From Euryarchaeota archaeon UBA556 (GTDB lineage: Archaea > Thermoplasmatota > Poseidoniia > Poseidoniales > Thalassarchaeaceae): DNA of 39,150 bases. The notes under the pieces were generated by a model. The model had not been told where the DNA came from. It was given only the letters and a program-made list of their open reading frames with translations, and did no database searches. Below, piece after piece: positions 24,919 to 32,927 of this stretch. Numbering within the stretch: the stretch's first letter is position 1; every line of letters begins with the position of its first letter. Position numbers and translations under genes: made by a program. The stretch spans positions 374 through 39,523 of the forward strand of contig DADI01000080.1 of assembly GCA_002494975.1 (NCBI GenBank). The letters are read 5' to 3'.

Positions 24919-25980
24919 ATGACATCTACAAGAGCCTTCAGAGGTATTCCAGTCAGCACGGTATCTGATATAATGGTGATTTTACTCATTTCCATACTTG
25001 CAATTATACATTTGAAAGTGGTAATCCAACCTCTTGTTATTGCTACACTTCTTTTCTTATTGATACGACCTCCTGCCAATTGGTTAGAACAGAGATTTGG
25101 GCATCCTCTTCTCGCTTATGGCGGATTAATAACAATCATTGGTGTCATAATATTTCTAGCTTCACAGGTACTTTATTCTAATCTAACTGAATTTACCGAG
25201 GCTTCAACACAGGATCGGATAACTGAAGCATTTTCAGAGAAAATGTCACGTCTGGAAAATACTGAGATTTTTGGCCAAACTATTGATACATCTGGATTAG
25301 AGGAATTAGTTAGTATTGATGTTATTACAAATTTCGCAACAAACTTTGTCGGTTCCATCGCTGGTTTTACTGCTAGTGCTGTAACAATTTTCATATTTCT
25401 TTTGTTTATTATACTTGAGGCAGAGACACTTCCAAATCGAATTAAGGCTGCTTATCCTGATGAATTAGTGCGTTTCAAAAAGATAGCATCTAACTCTGGT
25501 GCAGGGATTAATACTTACGTTATTACACGAGCTACAGTCGCTCTAGGTCAAGCGATTATTGCTGCAATCATACTCAAATATTTAGCTATCCCGGGGTGGT
25601 TTCTTTGGGCCTCGATCACATTTTTCCTTGATTTTATACCCTATATTGGGGCTCTAATTTCTATGATTCCTCCTGGGATTTTGGCTTTGATATTACTGGA
25701 GCCCTCGGTCGCTCTTATTATGATTGGATTATTGATTGCGAATCAACAAGCATGGGGTGCATTCGTAGAGCCACAGTTATCTGGACAACGTCTTGATATG
25801 TCGCCCATAGTTCTCCTAATCTTAGTTTCATTTTGGGGATGGGCTTGGGGGATAATGGGGGCAGTTCTTGGTGTCCCTCTTGCTGTAATTATGAAAATAG
25901 CATTAGAGAGCGATCCTCGTACAAGACCGATAGCATTGCTACTTTCTCAGAATCCAAAACCATACCATGAAGAAGAATAA
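24919..25980 (+). CDS. AI-2E family (PerM/YdiK-type) membrane transporter
   Basis: About 353 residues with seven or eight membrane helices. The N-terminal helices (IMVILLISILAIIHLKVVIQPLVIATLLFLL), the soluble loop, and the C-terminal conserved block FFLDFIPYIGALISMIPPGILAL, then AVLGVPLAVIMKIALE, are the signature of the AI-2E transporter superfamily (TqsA, YdiK, YtvI). Substrates in this family range from autoinducer-2 to sodium/proton exchange, so transport specificity cannot be assigned. The longest frame begins with TTG at 24907; the ATG at 24919 (MTSTRAFRG) is preferred. The next gene is convergent and begins its end one base after this stop. Confidence 0.9.
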   Translation: MTSTRAFRGIPVSTVSDIMVILLISILAIIHLKVVIQPLVIATLLFLLIRPPANWLEQRFGHPLLAYGGLITIIGVIIFLASQVLYSNLTEFTEASTQDRITEAFSEKMSRLENTEIFGQTIDTSGLEELVSIDVITNFATNFVGSIAGFTASAVTIFIFLLFIILEAETLPNRIKAAYPDELVRFKKIASNSGAGINTYVITRATVALGQAIIAAIILKYLAIPGWFLWASITFFLDFIPYIGALISMIPPGILALILLEPSVALIMIGLLIANQQAWGAFVEPQLSGQRLDMSPIVLLILVSFWGWAWGIMGAVLGVPLAVIMKIALESDPRTRPIALLLSQNPKPYHEEE

Positions 25981-25981
25981 A

Positions 25982-26587
25982 TTAATGTTCAATTATTAGT
26001 GCTATTATTCCGTCACCTTTAATGGACAAAATTCCTCCATTTGCTCTATTGTGAAGCCCTCTTGTAGACAAATTTAGTAAATCATTATCTAGTTCCCATT
26101 GAGCACCTTTAACACTAATTTTTCCACATCCGGTTAATGCATAGACAGAGAATAACTGATTTTTTTCAAGATTTATCTGAAACTCATTATTTTTAGGTGT
26201 AATTCGATATGAGGTTGCATTATTATGATGTAATCTTATTTCTAATTGTAAGGGAGATTCAACCATTGTCCCCCATATGCCTAAGATATGCCCCGGAGAA
26301 CCGCCATCAATTCCTAATATGTCAAATACTGTATATCCTCTTTTTGACAGTTCTAATATTGTCTTAGTTAGATCACTGCAAGAATCATCATTTAATTTAT
26401 TCATTTCTGATTTTGATTCATATTCTTTTATTGAATCTAAGTCGCCTAACGTTTCTTCAACCAAAAAACCATATGATTCTGCTTTTTTAGTCCCTCCATC
26501 TACTCCAAATAAAGGTGTTAAATCTCCTAATGAGTTTATCATCTCTGAAGTTGGTATATCACCATTACACCAAAGAAAGGCTCTCAA
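25982..26587 (-). CDS. Thiamine pyrophosphokinase-like protein
   Basis: About 201 residues. CNGDIP near the start, VDGGTKKAESYG, LGDLDSI, DSCSDLTKTILEL and IDGGSPGHILG correspond in order to the thiamine pyrophosphokinase motifs (xCNG, DGG, GDxDS, DxTDLEKAL, GxxGGRxDHxL). The C-terminal half has the all-beta thiamine-binding domain pattern (LFSVYALTGCGKISVKGAQWEL, then STRGLHNRA, as in relatives). It would transfer pyrophosphate from ATP to thiamine, a route that is uncommon in archaea, which mostly use ThiL. The start is TTG at 26587, four bases after the upstream stop with GGAAGTGA in the end of that gene. The TTG at 26608 is an alternative. Translation is probably coupled. Confidence 0.78.
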   Translation of the reverse strand: MRAFLWCNGDIPTSEMINSLGDLTPLFGVDGGTKKAESYGFLVEETLGDLDSIKEYESKSEMNKLNDDSCSDLTKTILELSKRGYTVFDILGIDGGSPGHILGIWGTMVESPLQLEIRLHHNNATSYRITPKNNEFQINLEKNQLFSVYALTGCGKISVKGAQWELDNDLLNLSTRGLHNRANGGILSIKGDGIIALIIEH

Positions 26588-26591
26588 TTTT

Positions 26592-27626
26592 TCACTTCCT
26601 TTTAGCAATTATTTTCCCATCTTTAACCAAATCAACATCTTGTAGTTCGATAGTTGGTCTCAAAATAACTCCTCTCATTTGTATCCCAATATTATTTTTT
26701 CCACCAAAAGCCGAGTTGTCTCCAAAGACAAAATGTGCTGCACCTCGTACTACTTGGTCTTCTAGTAAATTACCAACTATCTTTGCTCTTGAGTTCATTC
26801 CAAAGCCAAATTCTGCTACAGTCTTCACAATTGCGGATTTAGATTTATTTAGAGGCTTACTAATCTCCTCGAATGCTAGATTTATTCGCTCTGAGATTTC
26901 TCCCTCTGAGATTTCCACTACTACTCCATTTTCTACTTTCATAATTATTTTTTCATCTAGTATATTTCCTTCCCATGATCCATCTATAACAATTTGTCCA
27001 TTCATGGATTCCTCTTTTGGATATACAAATACGCGGCCCGATGGTAAATTCATTACTTGTCCTGGTCGATTACAAATTCCATTATCATCAGTCCTCCATT
27101 TGGCACCTATACTGAATGTGATATCAGTTCCTTCGGCTGATGTGACCCTAACGTCTCTTTTCCTTCGAAATATTGAAGTTAATCCTGATAGCTCTTTTTG
27201 TAGAGCATTATAATCAGCAGTCATTCCTCCACTAGAAAACATAATTTCATTTATTCCAGGCATTGAAATGATTCTAGTTCTTCCAGTTCTTGAAGCATTT
27301 ATTCTAGCCTTTGTATGAGTTAGTGAACTTTTCGTGGCCAATATAACAACATCCTGTTTTCTCATTAATTCGGCGACATAGTCTGGAGGTTCACTTCCTC
27401 TTTTGTGAGATGTAGGCATCATCATCATTAGAGTCCTGTCAGTTACTTCTGCAGCCGCTTCATACAACGCTCTACCAATTACTGAACTTTCAGGGTCAGT
27501 AACGATTAACACTGGTTCAAAAGGACGTATTTGTAGACATGTATGTATCACAGAGCGTGCCGAAGTCAACATCGATTCAGCATAACTATCTGAATCTCCA
27601 AAGTTTCCATCCAACTCTCCGCTCAT
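26592..27626 (-). CDS. Aminopeptidase T-like (M29 family-like) protein
   Basis: 344 residues. The C-terminal half (AEFGFGMNSRAKIVGN, LEDQVVRGAAHFVFGDNSAFGG, MRGVILRPTIEL) matches the metal-binding region of M29 thermophilic aminopeptidases, with the ordered Glu, Glu, His, Asp ligands, and the related leucyl-aminopeptidase/NicX-type dioxygenase superfamily. The N-terminal half has a Rossmann-like open sheet (PVLIVTDPESSVIGRALYEAA, DVVILATKSSLTHTKARINA). It could be an aminopeptidase, but the superfamily also contains oxygenases, so the reaction is open. It starts at ATG 27626 and is followed directly by the thiamine pyrophosphokinase-like gene, forming an operon. Confidence 0.78.
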   Translation of the reverse strand: MSGELDGNFGDSDSYAESMLTSARSVIHTCLQIRPFEPVLIVTDPESSVIGRALYEAAAEVTDRTLMMMMPTSHKRGSEPPDYVAELMRKQDVVILATKSSLTHTKARINASRTGRTRIISMPGINEIMFSSGGMTADYNALQKELSGLTSIFRRKRDVRVTSAEGTDITFSIGAKWRTDDNGICNRPGQVMNLPSGRVFVYPKEESMNGQIVIDGSWEGNILDEKIIMKVENGVVVEISEGEISERINLAFEEISKPLNKSKSAIVKTVAEFGFGMNSRAKIVGNLLEDQVVRGAAHFVFGDNSAFGGKNNIGIQMRGVILRPTIELQDVDLVKDGKIIAKRK

Positions 27627-27730
27627 CTATTTTCGTCCCCACACAAGAGCCTCACTTCTTCAACACGACGACTCCAAATGTCAAAACAATTAACCAAGTC
27701 TATCATATGTGATTATACAGCGGGAAGTAT

Positions 27731-28537
27731 ATGAGAGGTGTTTTAGCAGTTCGCATCTTCTCTCTTTTTGCAATAACTTGTTTGATTTCAGGTAGTATAA
27801 TGAATTTTAGTAATTCTGATTCTGAGGAGATGCAAATAAAATCTAATGATAGATTAGAACCGGAAATGATGGCCGATGCAGATGACGCCTCATTAGAGGA
27901 AAATTACATAGAAGAAACAGGCCCAAAGAGTTCTACTGATAGATCGAATGAATTAATAATTCTGGGTGCTGGAGGCCTTTCATCTCTTATTTTAGGCTCA
28001 TTATTCTCTGAAGTTTTCAAAATCACAGTATTAGTTTCTTTATTAACACCATTAATATCTAAGAGTAAAAACCGTAATGATCTTCTTTCAAGAGGTCGCT
28101 TGCTCGGATATCTTGAGGCTAATGCAGGCATACATTTTTCTGCATTGAGGGACTCTTTAGGTTTAGCTAATGGAGTGACTGCTTATCATTTACAAGTACT
28201 CGAAAGCAATGGCAAGATAATTTCTTGGAAAGATGGAAAACTCAGAAGATATGCGGTTTCAGAAATTTCTAAATCGAAATTAAATTCCATACGTAATCCT
28301 GTTATGGGCACTAGATTAGCAATACTCGAAGTTTTATCAAATTCAGGAAAAATAGGCCTTTCCAATTCAGAGATTAGCAAAAAACTTTCAATTTCCCGTC
28401 AGTTAATGAGCTATCATATCTCTGATCTTAAACAATCAGATTATATTGATGCCGCTTCAAAATCAAGAAGACCTAAATGGATTCTTACTGATTCAGGTAA
28501 TGATGCTTTAAGTTCATCATACTCTTTCAACAATTAA
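27731..28537 (+). CDS. Membrane-anchored transcription regulator with two winged-helix domains
   Basis: 268 residues. A hydrophobic helix at 4-24 (VLAVRIFSLFAITCLISGSI), an acidic loop (25-74), and a second hydrophobic region at 75-110 (LIILGAGGLSSLILGSLF) are followed by two ArsR/MarR-like winged helices. These are at 122-180 (GRLLGYLEANAGIHFSAL, NGVTAYHLQVLESNGKI) and 191-258 (TRLAILEVLSNSGKIGLS, SRQLMSYHISDLKQSDYI). The topology puts the loop outside and both HTH domains inside, so an envelope signal could act directly on DNA. Membrane HTH proteins of this layout occur in euryarchaea. The ATG at 27731 follows an AT-rich element 18-29 bases upstream, containing an imperfect dyad that may be its own operator. 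Confidence 0.82.
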   Translation: MRGVLAVRIFSLFAITCLISGSIMNFSNSDSEEMQIKSNDRLEPEMMADADDASLEENYIEETGPKSSTDRSNELIILGAGGLSSLILGSLFSEVFKITVLVSLLTPLISKSKNRNDLLSRGRLLGYLEANAGIHFSALRDSLGLANGVTAYHLQVLESNGKIISWKDGKLRRYAVSEISKSKLNSIRNPVMGTRLAILEVLSNSGKIGLSNSEISKKLSISRQLMSYHISDLKQSDYIDAASKSRRPKWILTDSGNDALSSSYSFNN

Positions 28538-28608
28538 CTAATTTCCTGATGCATCAATGACTCAAAAGAGCCCTTCTATTAAGTAGATATCTCCTAAATA
28601 AGAATCTG

Positions 28609-28800
28609 ATGGATCAGGAATTGGACATACAAATTGCGGCGCTAATTTTTTTAGCGGGCACACAAAGCCTCGGCTCCGATCAAGCAGATGAAGCCGTTGA
28701 AACATCGACTGCCATGACAGATGATGAATCTGATGAGGACAATCCGGCAACGGTAGATGGAAATCTTAGTTTTTCGACTATAAACCATTATTTTATATAA
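28609..28800 (+). CDS. Small acidic protein, hypothetical
   Basis: 63 residues: MDQELDIQIAALIFLAGTQ followed by a very acidic middle (EAVETSTAMTDDESDEDNP). It lies alone in a 320-base interval between two well-supported genes on the same strand, and its base composition is more GC-rich than the flanking spacer, as coding sequence here tends to be. There is no ribosome site; an AT-rich stretch (AAGTAGATAT) about 25 bases upstream could be a TATA box. No homologue is recognised. The rest of the interval (28538-28608, 28801-28856) is AT-rich spacer with a 10-base palindrome TGATGCATCA at 28547-28556. It may be a chance frame. Confidence 0.4.
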   Translation: MDQELDIQIAALIFLAGTQSLGSDQADEAVETSTAMTDDESDEDNPATVDGNLSFSTINHYFI

Positions 28801-28856
28801 TAATTGTAAAGTCAATATACCAACTTATTCATAATAACCGACCCGTTGGGTTAGTT

Positions 28857-31232
28857 ATGATGAAGAGCCCTCAATCAACTATTTTTGTATTATTTATCTT
28901 ATTATCTTCAGGCTGCCTTGGAGTGATTGACGATATAAATGAAGGTATTGATGACACTATAATATCAATTGATGATGAATATCCTCAATTGGATTTATCT
29001 GAGCGTATTTTTGGTAGTCCTCAATTAGTGAGTTACCAGCAATGTAGTGACTTATTATCAGACCTCAAGCAATCAGTATACGATGAAATGTTAGTTCAAT
29101 TAGATCAGCAATCATATTATCACTGGACTCCGAATATGTATGTAGACGATATGTGGCGTGGTGGAGATGATATAGCGTTGGCCGAAAGTGCAGAGGGGGA
29201 TCTTTCGGCTACTTCTGCGAATAGCGATGATAGAACAGGTGATTATTCGGGAACAAATAATCAAGAATCAGGAGTTGATGAAGCGGATTTCATAAAAACA
29301 GATGGTCATTATATTTACATGATTAATGGAGACAAGTTACTAATTATGGGAGTTCCTGAATTTGGGGAACTCAATCTTTTATCTAATACTACAATGATAG
29401 GCTCTCCCATGCAAATGATGCTTGAAGGTAATAGGATTGTTATTACCTCCAGTATCAATTACTGGAACCTCCCCTTCGGTCATCCTTTACTAGACGTTAT
29501 GGGGCATGAAGAAAGCTACACTTACTTTAATGGAGATGGAGAACCAAAAACAAATACTTACATTCGTTATGAGAGTCTTGTAATGTATACTATTGTTGAT
29601 ATTAGTGATAAGTTAAATCCTGTAATAGAGAAAGAATTACTAATCGAGGGTAATTATCATACTGCTAGACTAGTTGATGGTACAGTACGTTCAGTAACTC
29701 ACTTATACACATATTTCCAAGGTATTCAATCATGGGTAAGTCTTCCTAATAACTACTATCAAATAGAAGATAGATATGAACAAATGAATATCTGGAATCA
29801 GTCCTTATTGGAAACAATTAACTCTAACAACGCTGTTATTCAGTCACTTACACTTGATGATTTCATCCCACAAATGTATGAGAGCACATCTGAGAGCGAA
29901 TCTCCATACGTTAAAACATCACTTATTTCAGATGATTGTAGTGAGTTTTCGGCGAGCCCCGAAACAACAGTTCGAGGTTTAACTACAATAATAACAATGA
30001 AAATGTTCGAAGAAGTAGTTGAGTTTGAAGTAGATCACATAACTTCTAGATGGGCTCATGTTTATTCTTCTGGAAATACTCTTTTGTTAGCTGAACCAAC
30101 GGCTGATTGGTGGTGGTTCTGGAGAAATGATGGTTTCGAAGATTCAACCAATATCCATGCATTTGACATATCAGATAGTAATTCTACCTCTTACATAGGT
30201 TCAGGTCGCGTTTCTGGCACTGTTCAGGATCAGTTTTCAATGAGTGAGTTTCAAGGCTCTATAAGGATAGCATCTACTTCCGATTCGTGGGGCCGGTGGT
30301 GGTTAGAAGGAGAAATAGATGAGAATGGAGATCCTATTTTTACCGGACCTACAAATCAGGTAACGATTCTTCAACAGTCAGATGACTCTTTAGTTCAAGT
30401 AGGTATTATCGAAGACATTGCACCCAATGAAACAATTTGGAGTGCAAGATTTGTTGGCGACAGAGGATATTTGGTCACCTTTGAGAATGTAGACCCTCTT
30501 TGGGTACTCGATTTATCAAATCCATTAGAACCTCAAGTTCTTGGAGAGTTAGAGATTCCTGGTGTTTCTACTTACATCCATCCTGTCGATGAAGATCACT
30601 TACTTACCATAGGAATTGGTCCAGGTGATGAAGGAATAGGTCTTGATTGGTCAACAACTCAGGTTTCATTGTTTGATGTAAGTGACCCCTCTAATCCTGT
30701 ACTTTCTGACGTCGAGGTATTATCTCCAGGTTATGTCGACGAGAATTGTGAGGATATCAGGTCCTGCGGGTGGTCTTGGTCTTGGTCAGAAGCAAGTTAT
30801 GAGCATAAAGCATTCACATATTGGGGTCCTGAAGAAATGTTAGCTGTACCGCTTTCTACCTACAGATACAATATGGTGAACAATGATGGCTTGTATACTT
30901 ACAGCTATGAATATGTATCTATGCTTAAAATGATAAATGTAGATATTGTAAACGAATCTTTGTCTTTACATGGTACTGCAAATCATTCTGATTACTATAA
31001 CGTCGATGATAGTAACTCTTGGTATGGTTCTCAAACTAGTATTCGCCGCTCAATTTTTATGGGTGAATTTATTTATTCATTCTCAGCATTAGGAGCGTCT
31101 GTTCACAAAATTGATGATATGTCGATTCAGGTCGAATTAGATATACCTGGTCACCATTCTGAGGATTATTATGTTCATCAACAAGAAGAAGTAGATGGTG
31201 AATCAGAGGAAGACGCTCCTCAAACGTCGTAG
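28857..31232 (+). CDS. Secreted beta-propeller lipoprotein (PF09826-type)
   Basis: 791 residues. The N-terminus is a lipoprotein signal: a hydrophobic stretch ending in LSSGC, with the lipidated Cys at 20. The block NNQESGVDEADFIKTDGHYIY is the hallmark of the archaeal/bacterial beta-propeller domain family. Repeated blade-like segments follow (VYSSGNTLLLAEP, SARFVGDRGYLVTF, PLWVLDLSNPLEPQVLG, STYIHPVDEDHLLTIGIG, QVSLFDVSDPSNPVLSD, FIYSFSALGASVHKID). It should face outside, tethered by lipid. The C-terminus is acidic with no second anchor. A serine-protease-inhibitor-like or scaffold role is suggested for some relatives, but function is open. ATG at 28857 (or 28860). It follows the membrane HTH regulator and the small acidic ORF, all in one direction. 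Confidence 0.88.
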   Translation: MMKSPQSTIFVLFILLSSGCLGVIDDINEGIDDTIISIDDEYPQLDLSERIFGSPQLVSYQQCSDLLSDLKQSVYDEMLVQLDQQSYYHWTPNMYVDDMWRGGDDIALAESAEGDLSATSANSDDRTGDYSGTNNQESGVDEADFIKTDGHYIYMINGDKLLIMGVPEFGELNLLSNTTMIGSPMQMMLEGNRIVITSSINYWNLPFGHPLLDVMGHEESYTYFNGDGEPKTNTYIRYESLVMYTIVDISDKLNPVIEKELLIEGNYHTARLVDGTVRSVTHLYTYFQGIQSWVSLPNNYYQIEDRYEQMNIWNQSLLETINSNNAVIQSLTLDDFIPQMYESTSESESPYVKTSLISDDCSEFSASPETTVRGLTTIITMKMFEEVVEFEVDHITSRWAHVYSSGNTLLLAEPTADWWWFWRNDGFEDSTNIHAFDISDSNSTSYIGSGRVSGTVQDQFSMSEFQGSIRIASTSDSWGRWWLEGEIDENGDPIFTGPTNQVTILQQSDDSLVQVGIIEDIAPNETIWSARFVGDRGYLVTFENVDPLWVLDLSNPLEPQVLGELEIPGVSTYIHPVDEDHLLTIGIGPGDEGIGLDWSTTQVSLFDVSDPSNPVLSDVEVLSPGYVDENCEDIRSCGWSWSWSEASYEHKAFTYWGPEEMLAVPLSTYRYNMVNNDGLYTYSYEYVSMLKMINVDIVNESLSLHGTANHSDYYNVDDSNSWYGSQTSIRRSIFMGEFIYSFSALGASVHKIDDMSIQVELDIPGHHSEDYYVHQQEEVDGESEEDAPQTS

Positions 31233-31249
31233 TAGATTGCGAAGATTGA

Positions 31250-32602
31250 CTATTCAAAAATTAGAGGCTTACCTGCACTACCCGGGGTTGCAACTATATT
31301 TCCTCTCAGTTCTCCATTCTTTACTCGTGAATGAACAACTTTTCCATCCACGATAGTATACATCGGCCATCCAGTCAAAGAACGTCCTGCATAGGGGGTC
31401 CAACCAACTCTCGTCCATGTATCTGAGTCTTGTATTATTCTACTAGTTTCTAGGTCAACCAAGGTTAGATCTCCGTCAAATCCTTCAATTAAAGATCCTT
31501 TATTTTTAATGCCGTAGACCTTGGCTGGACCTGCGCACATCCAGCGTACAACATCGGATACTGTACATTTTCCATCCATTGCATGTGTAAGCATCAATGG
31601 AAGAGAAGTTTCAACTCCTGGCATTCCTGCTGGAGCTTTTGGGAACCCAACTGATTTTGATGCCAGTGTATGTGGTGCATGGTCTGTGACAATGCAATCA
31701 ATAGTTCCGTCTTTGAGGCGTTCCCATAATTTTTCTTTATCCTCTGAATAACGAATTGGAGGGTTCATTAGTGCCCGAACACCTAGTTCTTCGACATCAT
31801 TTTGGTCAAAAGTGAGATGTTGCGTGCAGACTTCAGTTGTGATTAAATTTCCTTTATTTGAGGCTAACCAGTCTGCTTCAGCTCCACTTGTTAGGTGAAC
31901 AATATGCAAACGATGGTCGTGATCTTTTGCCAAAGCCGAGGCACGTTTTGTCGCTAAAAGTGCACATTCAATATCCCGATATTCTGCATGAGCAGCAATA
32001 TCAGTTCGATGTTTAAATTCTGGAATTCTGGACTGTAGTCGATTTTCATCTTCTGCATGTGTTGCAATAATACCTCCTGTATTTGCAAAAATATCTTCTA
32101 AATGCTTTTGCTCATGTACCAGTAAATCTCCTGTGCTACTACCCATGAAAATCTTGATTCCACAGACACCATCCATTCCTTCTATACTTTGTAAATCAGT
32201 GACATTATTTGTTGTTGCTCCAATAAAGAAACCATGGTGTGTGACCGCCTTCTTAGCAGCAGAGGCAATCTTTGCTTCTAATGCTGCTCGATTAGTAGCA
32301 TTTGGTGATGTATTAGGCATATCTAGGAATGAAGTAATCCCTCCAGCGGCCGCTGCTCGGCTACCACTCTCCAAATCTTCTTTTTCGGGATGCCCTGGGT
32401 CTCTAAAATGAACATGTGGATCTATTGCACCAGGCAATAGATGCAGTCCGGTACCATCAATAACAAGTTCTCCAATTTCTGGTTGTATTCCTCCTTGAGG
32501 TGCAATAGTTTTGATTAAACCATTAGTGACTCGAAGGTCCCCTTCTACAATTCCATGCGGGAGAACCATCATCGTATTTTGTATTACCAATCCATTTCCC
32601 AT
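31250..32602 (-). CDS. pyrC: Dihydroorotase
   Basis: Cyclises N-carbamoyl-aspartate to dihydroorotate in pyrimidine synthesis. At 450 residues it is of the long (type I) class. The zinc-binding DPHVHFRDPG (His63, His65), the DMPNTSP loop, the carbamylated-lysine region GIKIFMGSSTGDLLV, ATHAEDENRL, LHIVHLTSGAEA and TDHAPHT give the complete metal and substrate set of the family. Allantoinase and hydantoinase are close relatives, but FRDPG with the flexible-loop pattern favours dihydroorotase. The ATG at 32602 is immediately preceded by a hairpin-forming dyad (32603-32634). The gene is convergent with the beta-propeller lipoprotein and divergent from the initiator tRNA. Confidence 0.92.
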   Translation of the reverse strand: MGNGLVIQNTMMVLPHGIVEGDLRVTNGLIKTIAPQGGIQPEIGELVIDGTGLHLLPGAIDPHVHFRDPGHPEKEDLESGSRAAAAGGITSFLDMPNTSPNATNRAALEAKIASAAKKAVTHHGFFIGATTNNVTDLQSIEGMDGVCGIKIFMGSSTGDLLVHEQKHLEDIFANTGGIIATHAEDENRLQSRIPEFKHRTDIAAHAEYRDIECALLATKRASALAKDHDHRLHIVHLTSGAEADWLASNKGNLITTEVCTQHLTFDQNDVEELGVRALMNPPIRYSEDKEKLWERLKDGTIDCIVTDHAPHTLASKSVGFPKAPAGMPGVETSLPLMLTHAMDGKCTVSDVVRWMCAGPAKVYGIKNKGSLIEGFDGDLTLVDLETSRIIQDSDTWTRVGWTPYAGRSLTGWPMYTIVDGKVVHSRVKNGELRGNIVATPGSAGKPLIFE

Positions 32603-32634
32603 GGTGTCTCAGTAATGGCGGGTTAACTGACACC
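32603..32634 (-). promoter_or_regulatory. Dyad/hairpin abutting the dihydroorotase start codon
   Basis: On the gene strand, GGTGTC-AGT pairs with ACT-(GA bulge)-GACACC across a 12-base loop, ending right at the ATG. It could be an RNA hairpin in the 5' leader that controls initiation, or an operator dyad. No other leader element is visible. Regulation is inferred; the pairing is seen. Confidence 0.35.
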
Positions 32635-32710
32635 CCATGACTGTTATCATACGTTGATGTGGAAAAATCTTTCTAGACGTATTCAAATAAGTAAGTCGTC
32701 AGCGCCATCT

Positions 32711-32788
32711 ATCGAGTTGGAGTAGTCAGGTTATCTCGTCGGGCTCATAACCCGGAGACCGGTGGTTCAAATCCACCACTCGATACCA
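32711..32788 (+). tRNA. Initiator tRNA-Met (CAT), with encoded CCA
   Basis: A complete cloverleaf: acceptor ATCGAGT (32711-32717) with ACTCGAT, D-stem GAG/CTC, anticodon stem TCGGG/CCCGG around loop CTCATAA, variable loop AGACC, T-arm GGTGG-TTCAAAT-CCACC, discriminator A and CCA. The A1-U72 pair and three consecutive G:C pairs in the anticodon stem mark it as the initiator, not elongator Met or Ile2. The 75-nucleotide body ends at 32785 and CCA is 32786-32788. No intron is present. An AT-rich TATA-like stretch (TTCAAATAAG, about 32682-32691) lies about 25 bases upstream. Confidence 0.95.
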
Positions 32789-32805
32789 AAACTAAATTAA
32801 AACTT

Positions 32806-32854
32806 AAAGTGAAAAAAAAGGCTACTAAGAGGCAATAGTTTTTTTTTTCACTTT
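32806..32854. terminator. A/T-tract inverted repeat downstream of the tRNA
   Basis: AAAGTG followed by eight A (32806-32819) pairs with ten T followed by CACTTT (32839-32854) across about 19 bases. A run of ten T on the tRNA strand fits archaeal intrinsic termination, and the symmetry would also terminate from the other side. It separates the tRNA from the radA promoter. Confidence 0.55.
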
Positions 32855-32927
32855 CAATTATCGACAGGGGCCTTTCATTTATTCATATACCTTCTAATAT
32901 CCCGCAGTACCATAACAAGGTGATTAG

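Noticed and set aside
26515..27213. Long open frame (232 codons) on the plus strand
   Set aside because: It lies opposite the M29-like and thiamine pyrophosphokinase-like genes, has a low-complexity Ser/Ile/Phe-rich product typical of an antisense frame, and no homologue is recognised.
25982..27720. Possible TPP riboswitch near the thiamine pyrophosphokinase-like gene
   Set aside because: The upstream region before 27626 lacks the conserved CTGAGA and GCTAATGCC-type segments of the thi-box.
28562..28750. Minus-strand frame opposite the small acidic ORF
   Set aside because: Its product has no sensible composition or start signal; the plus-strand frame is the better of the two, and even that is uncertain.
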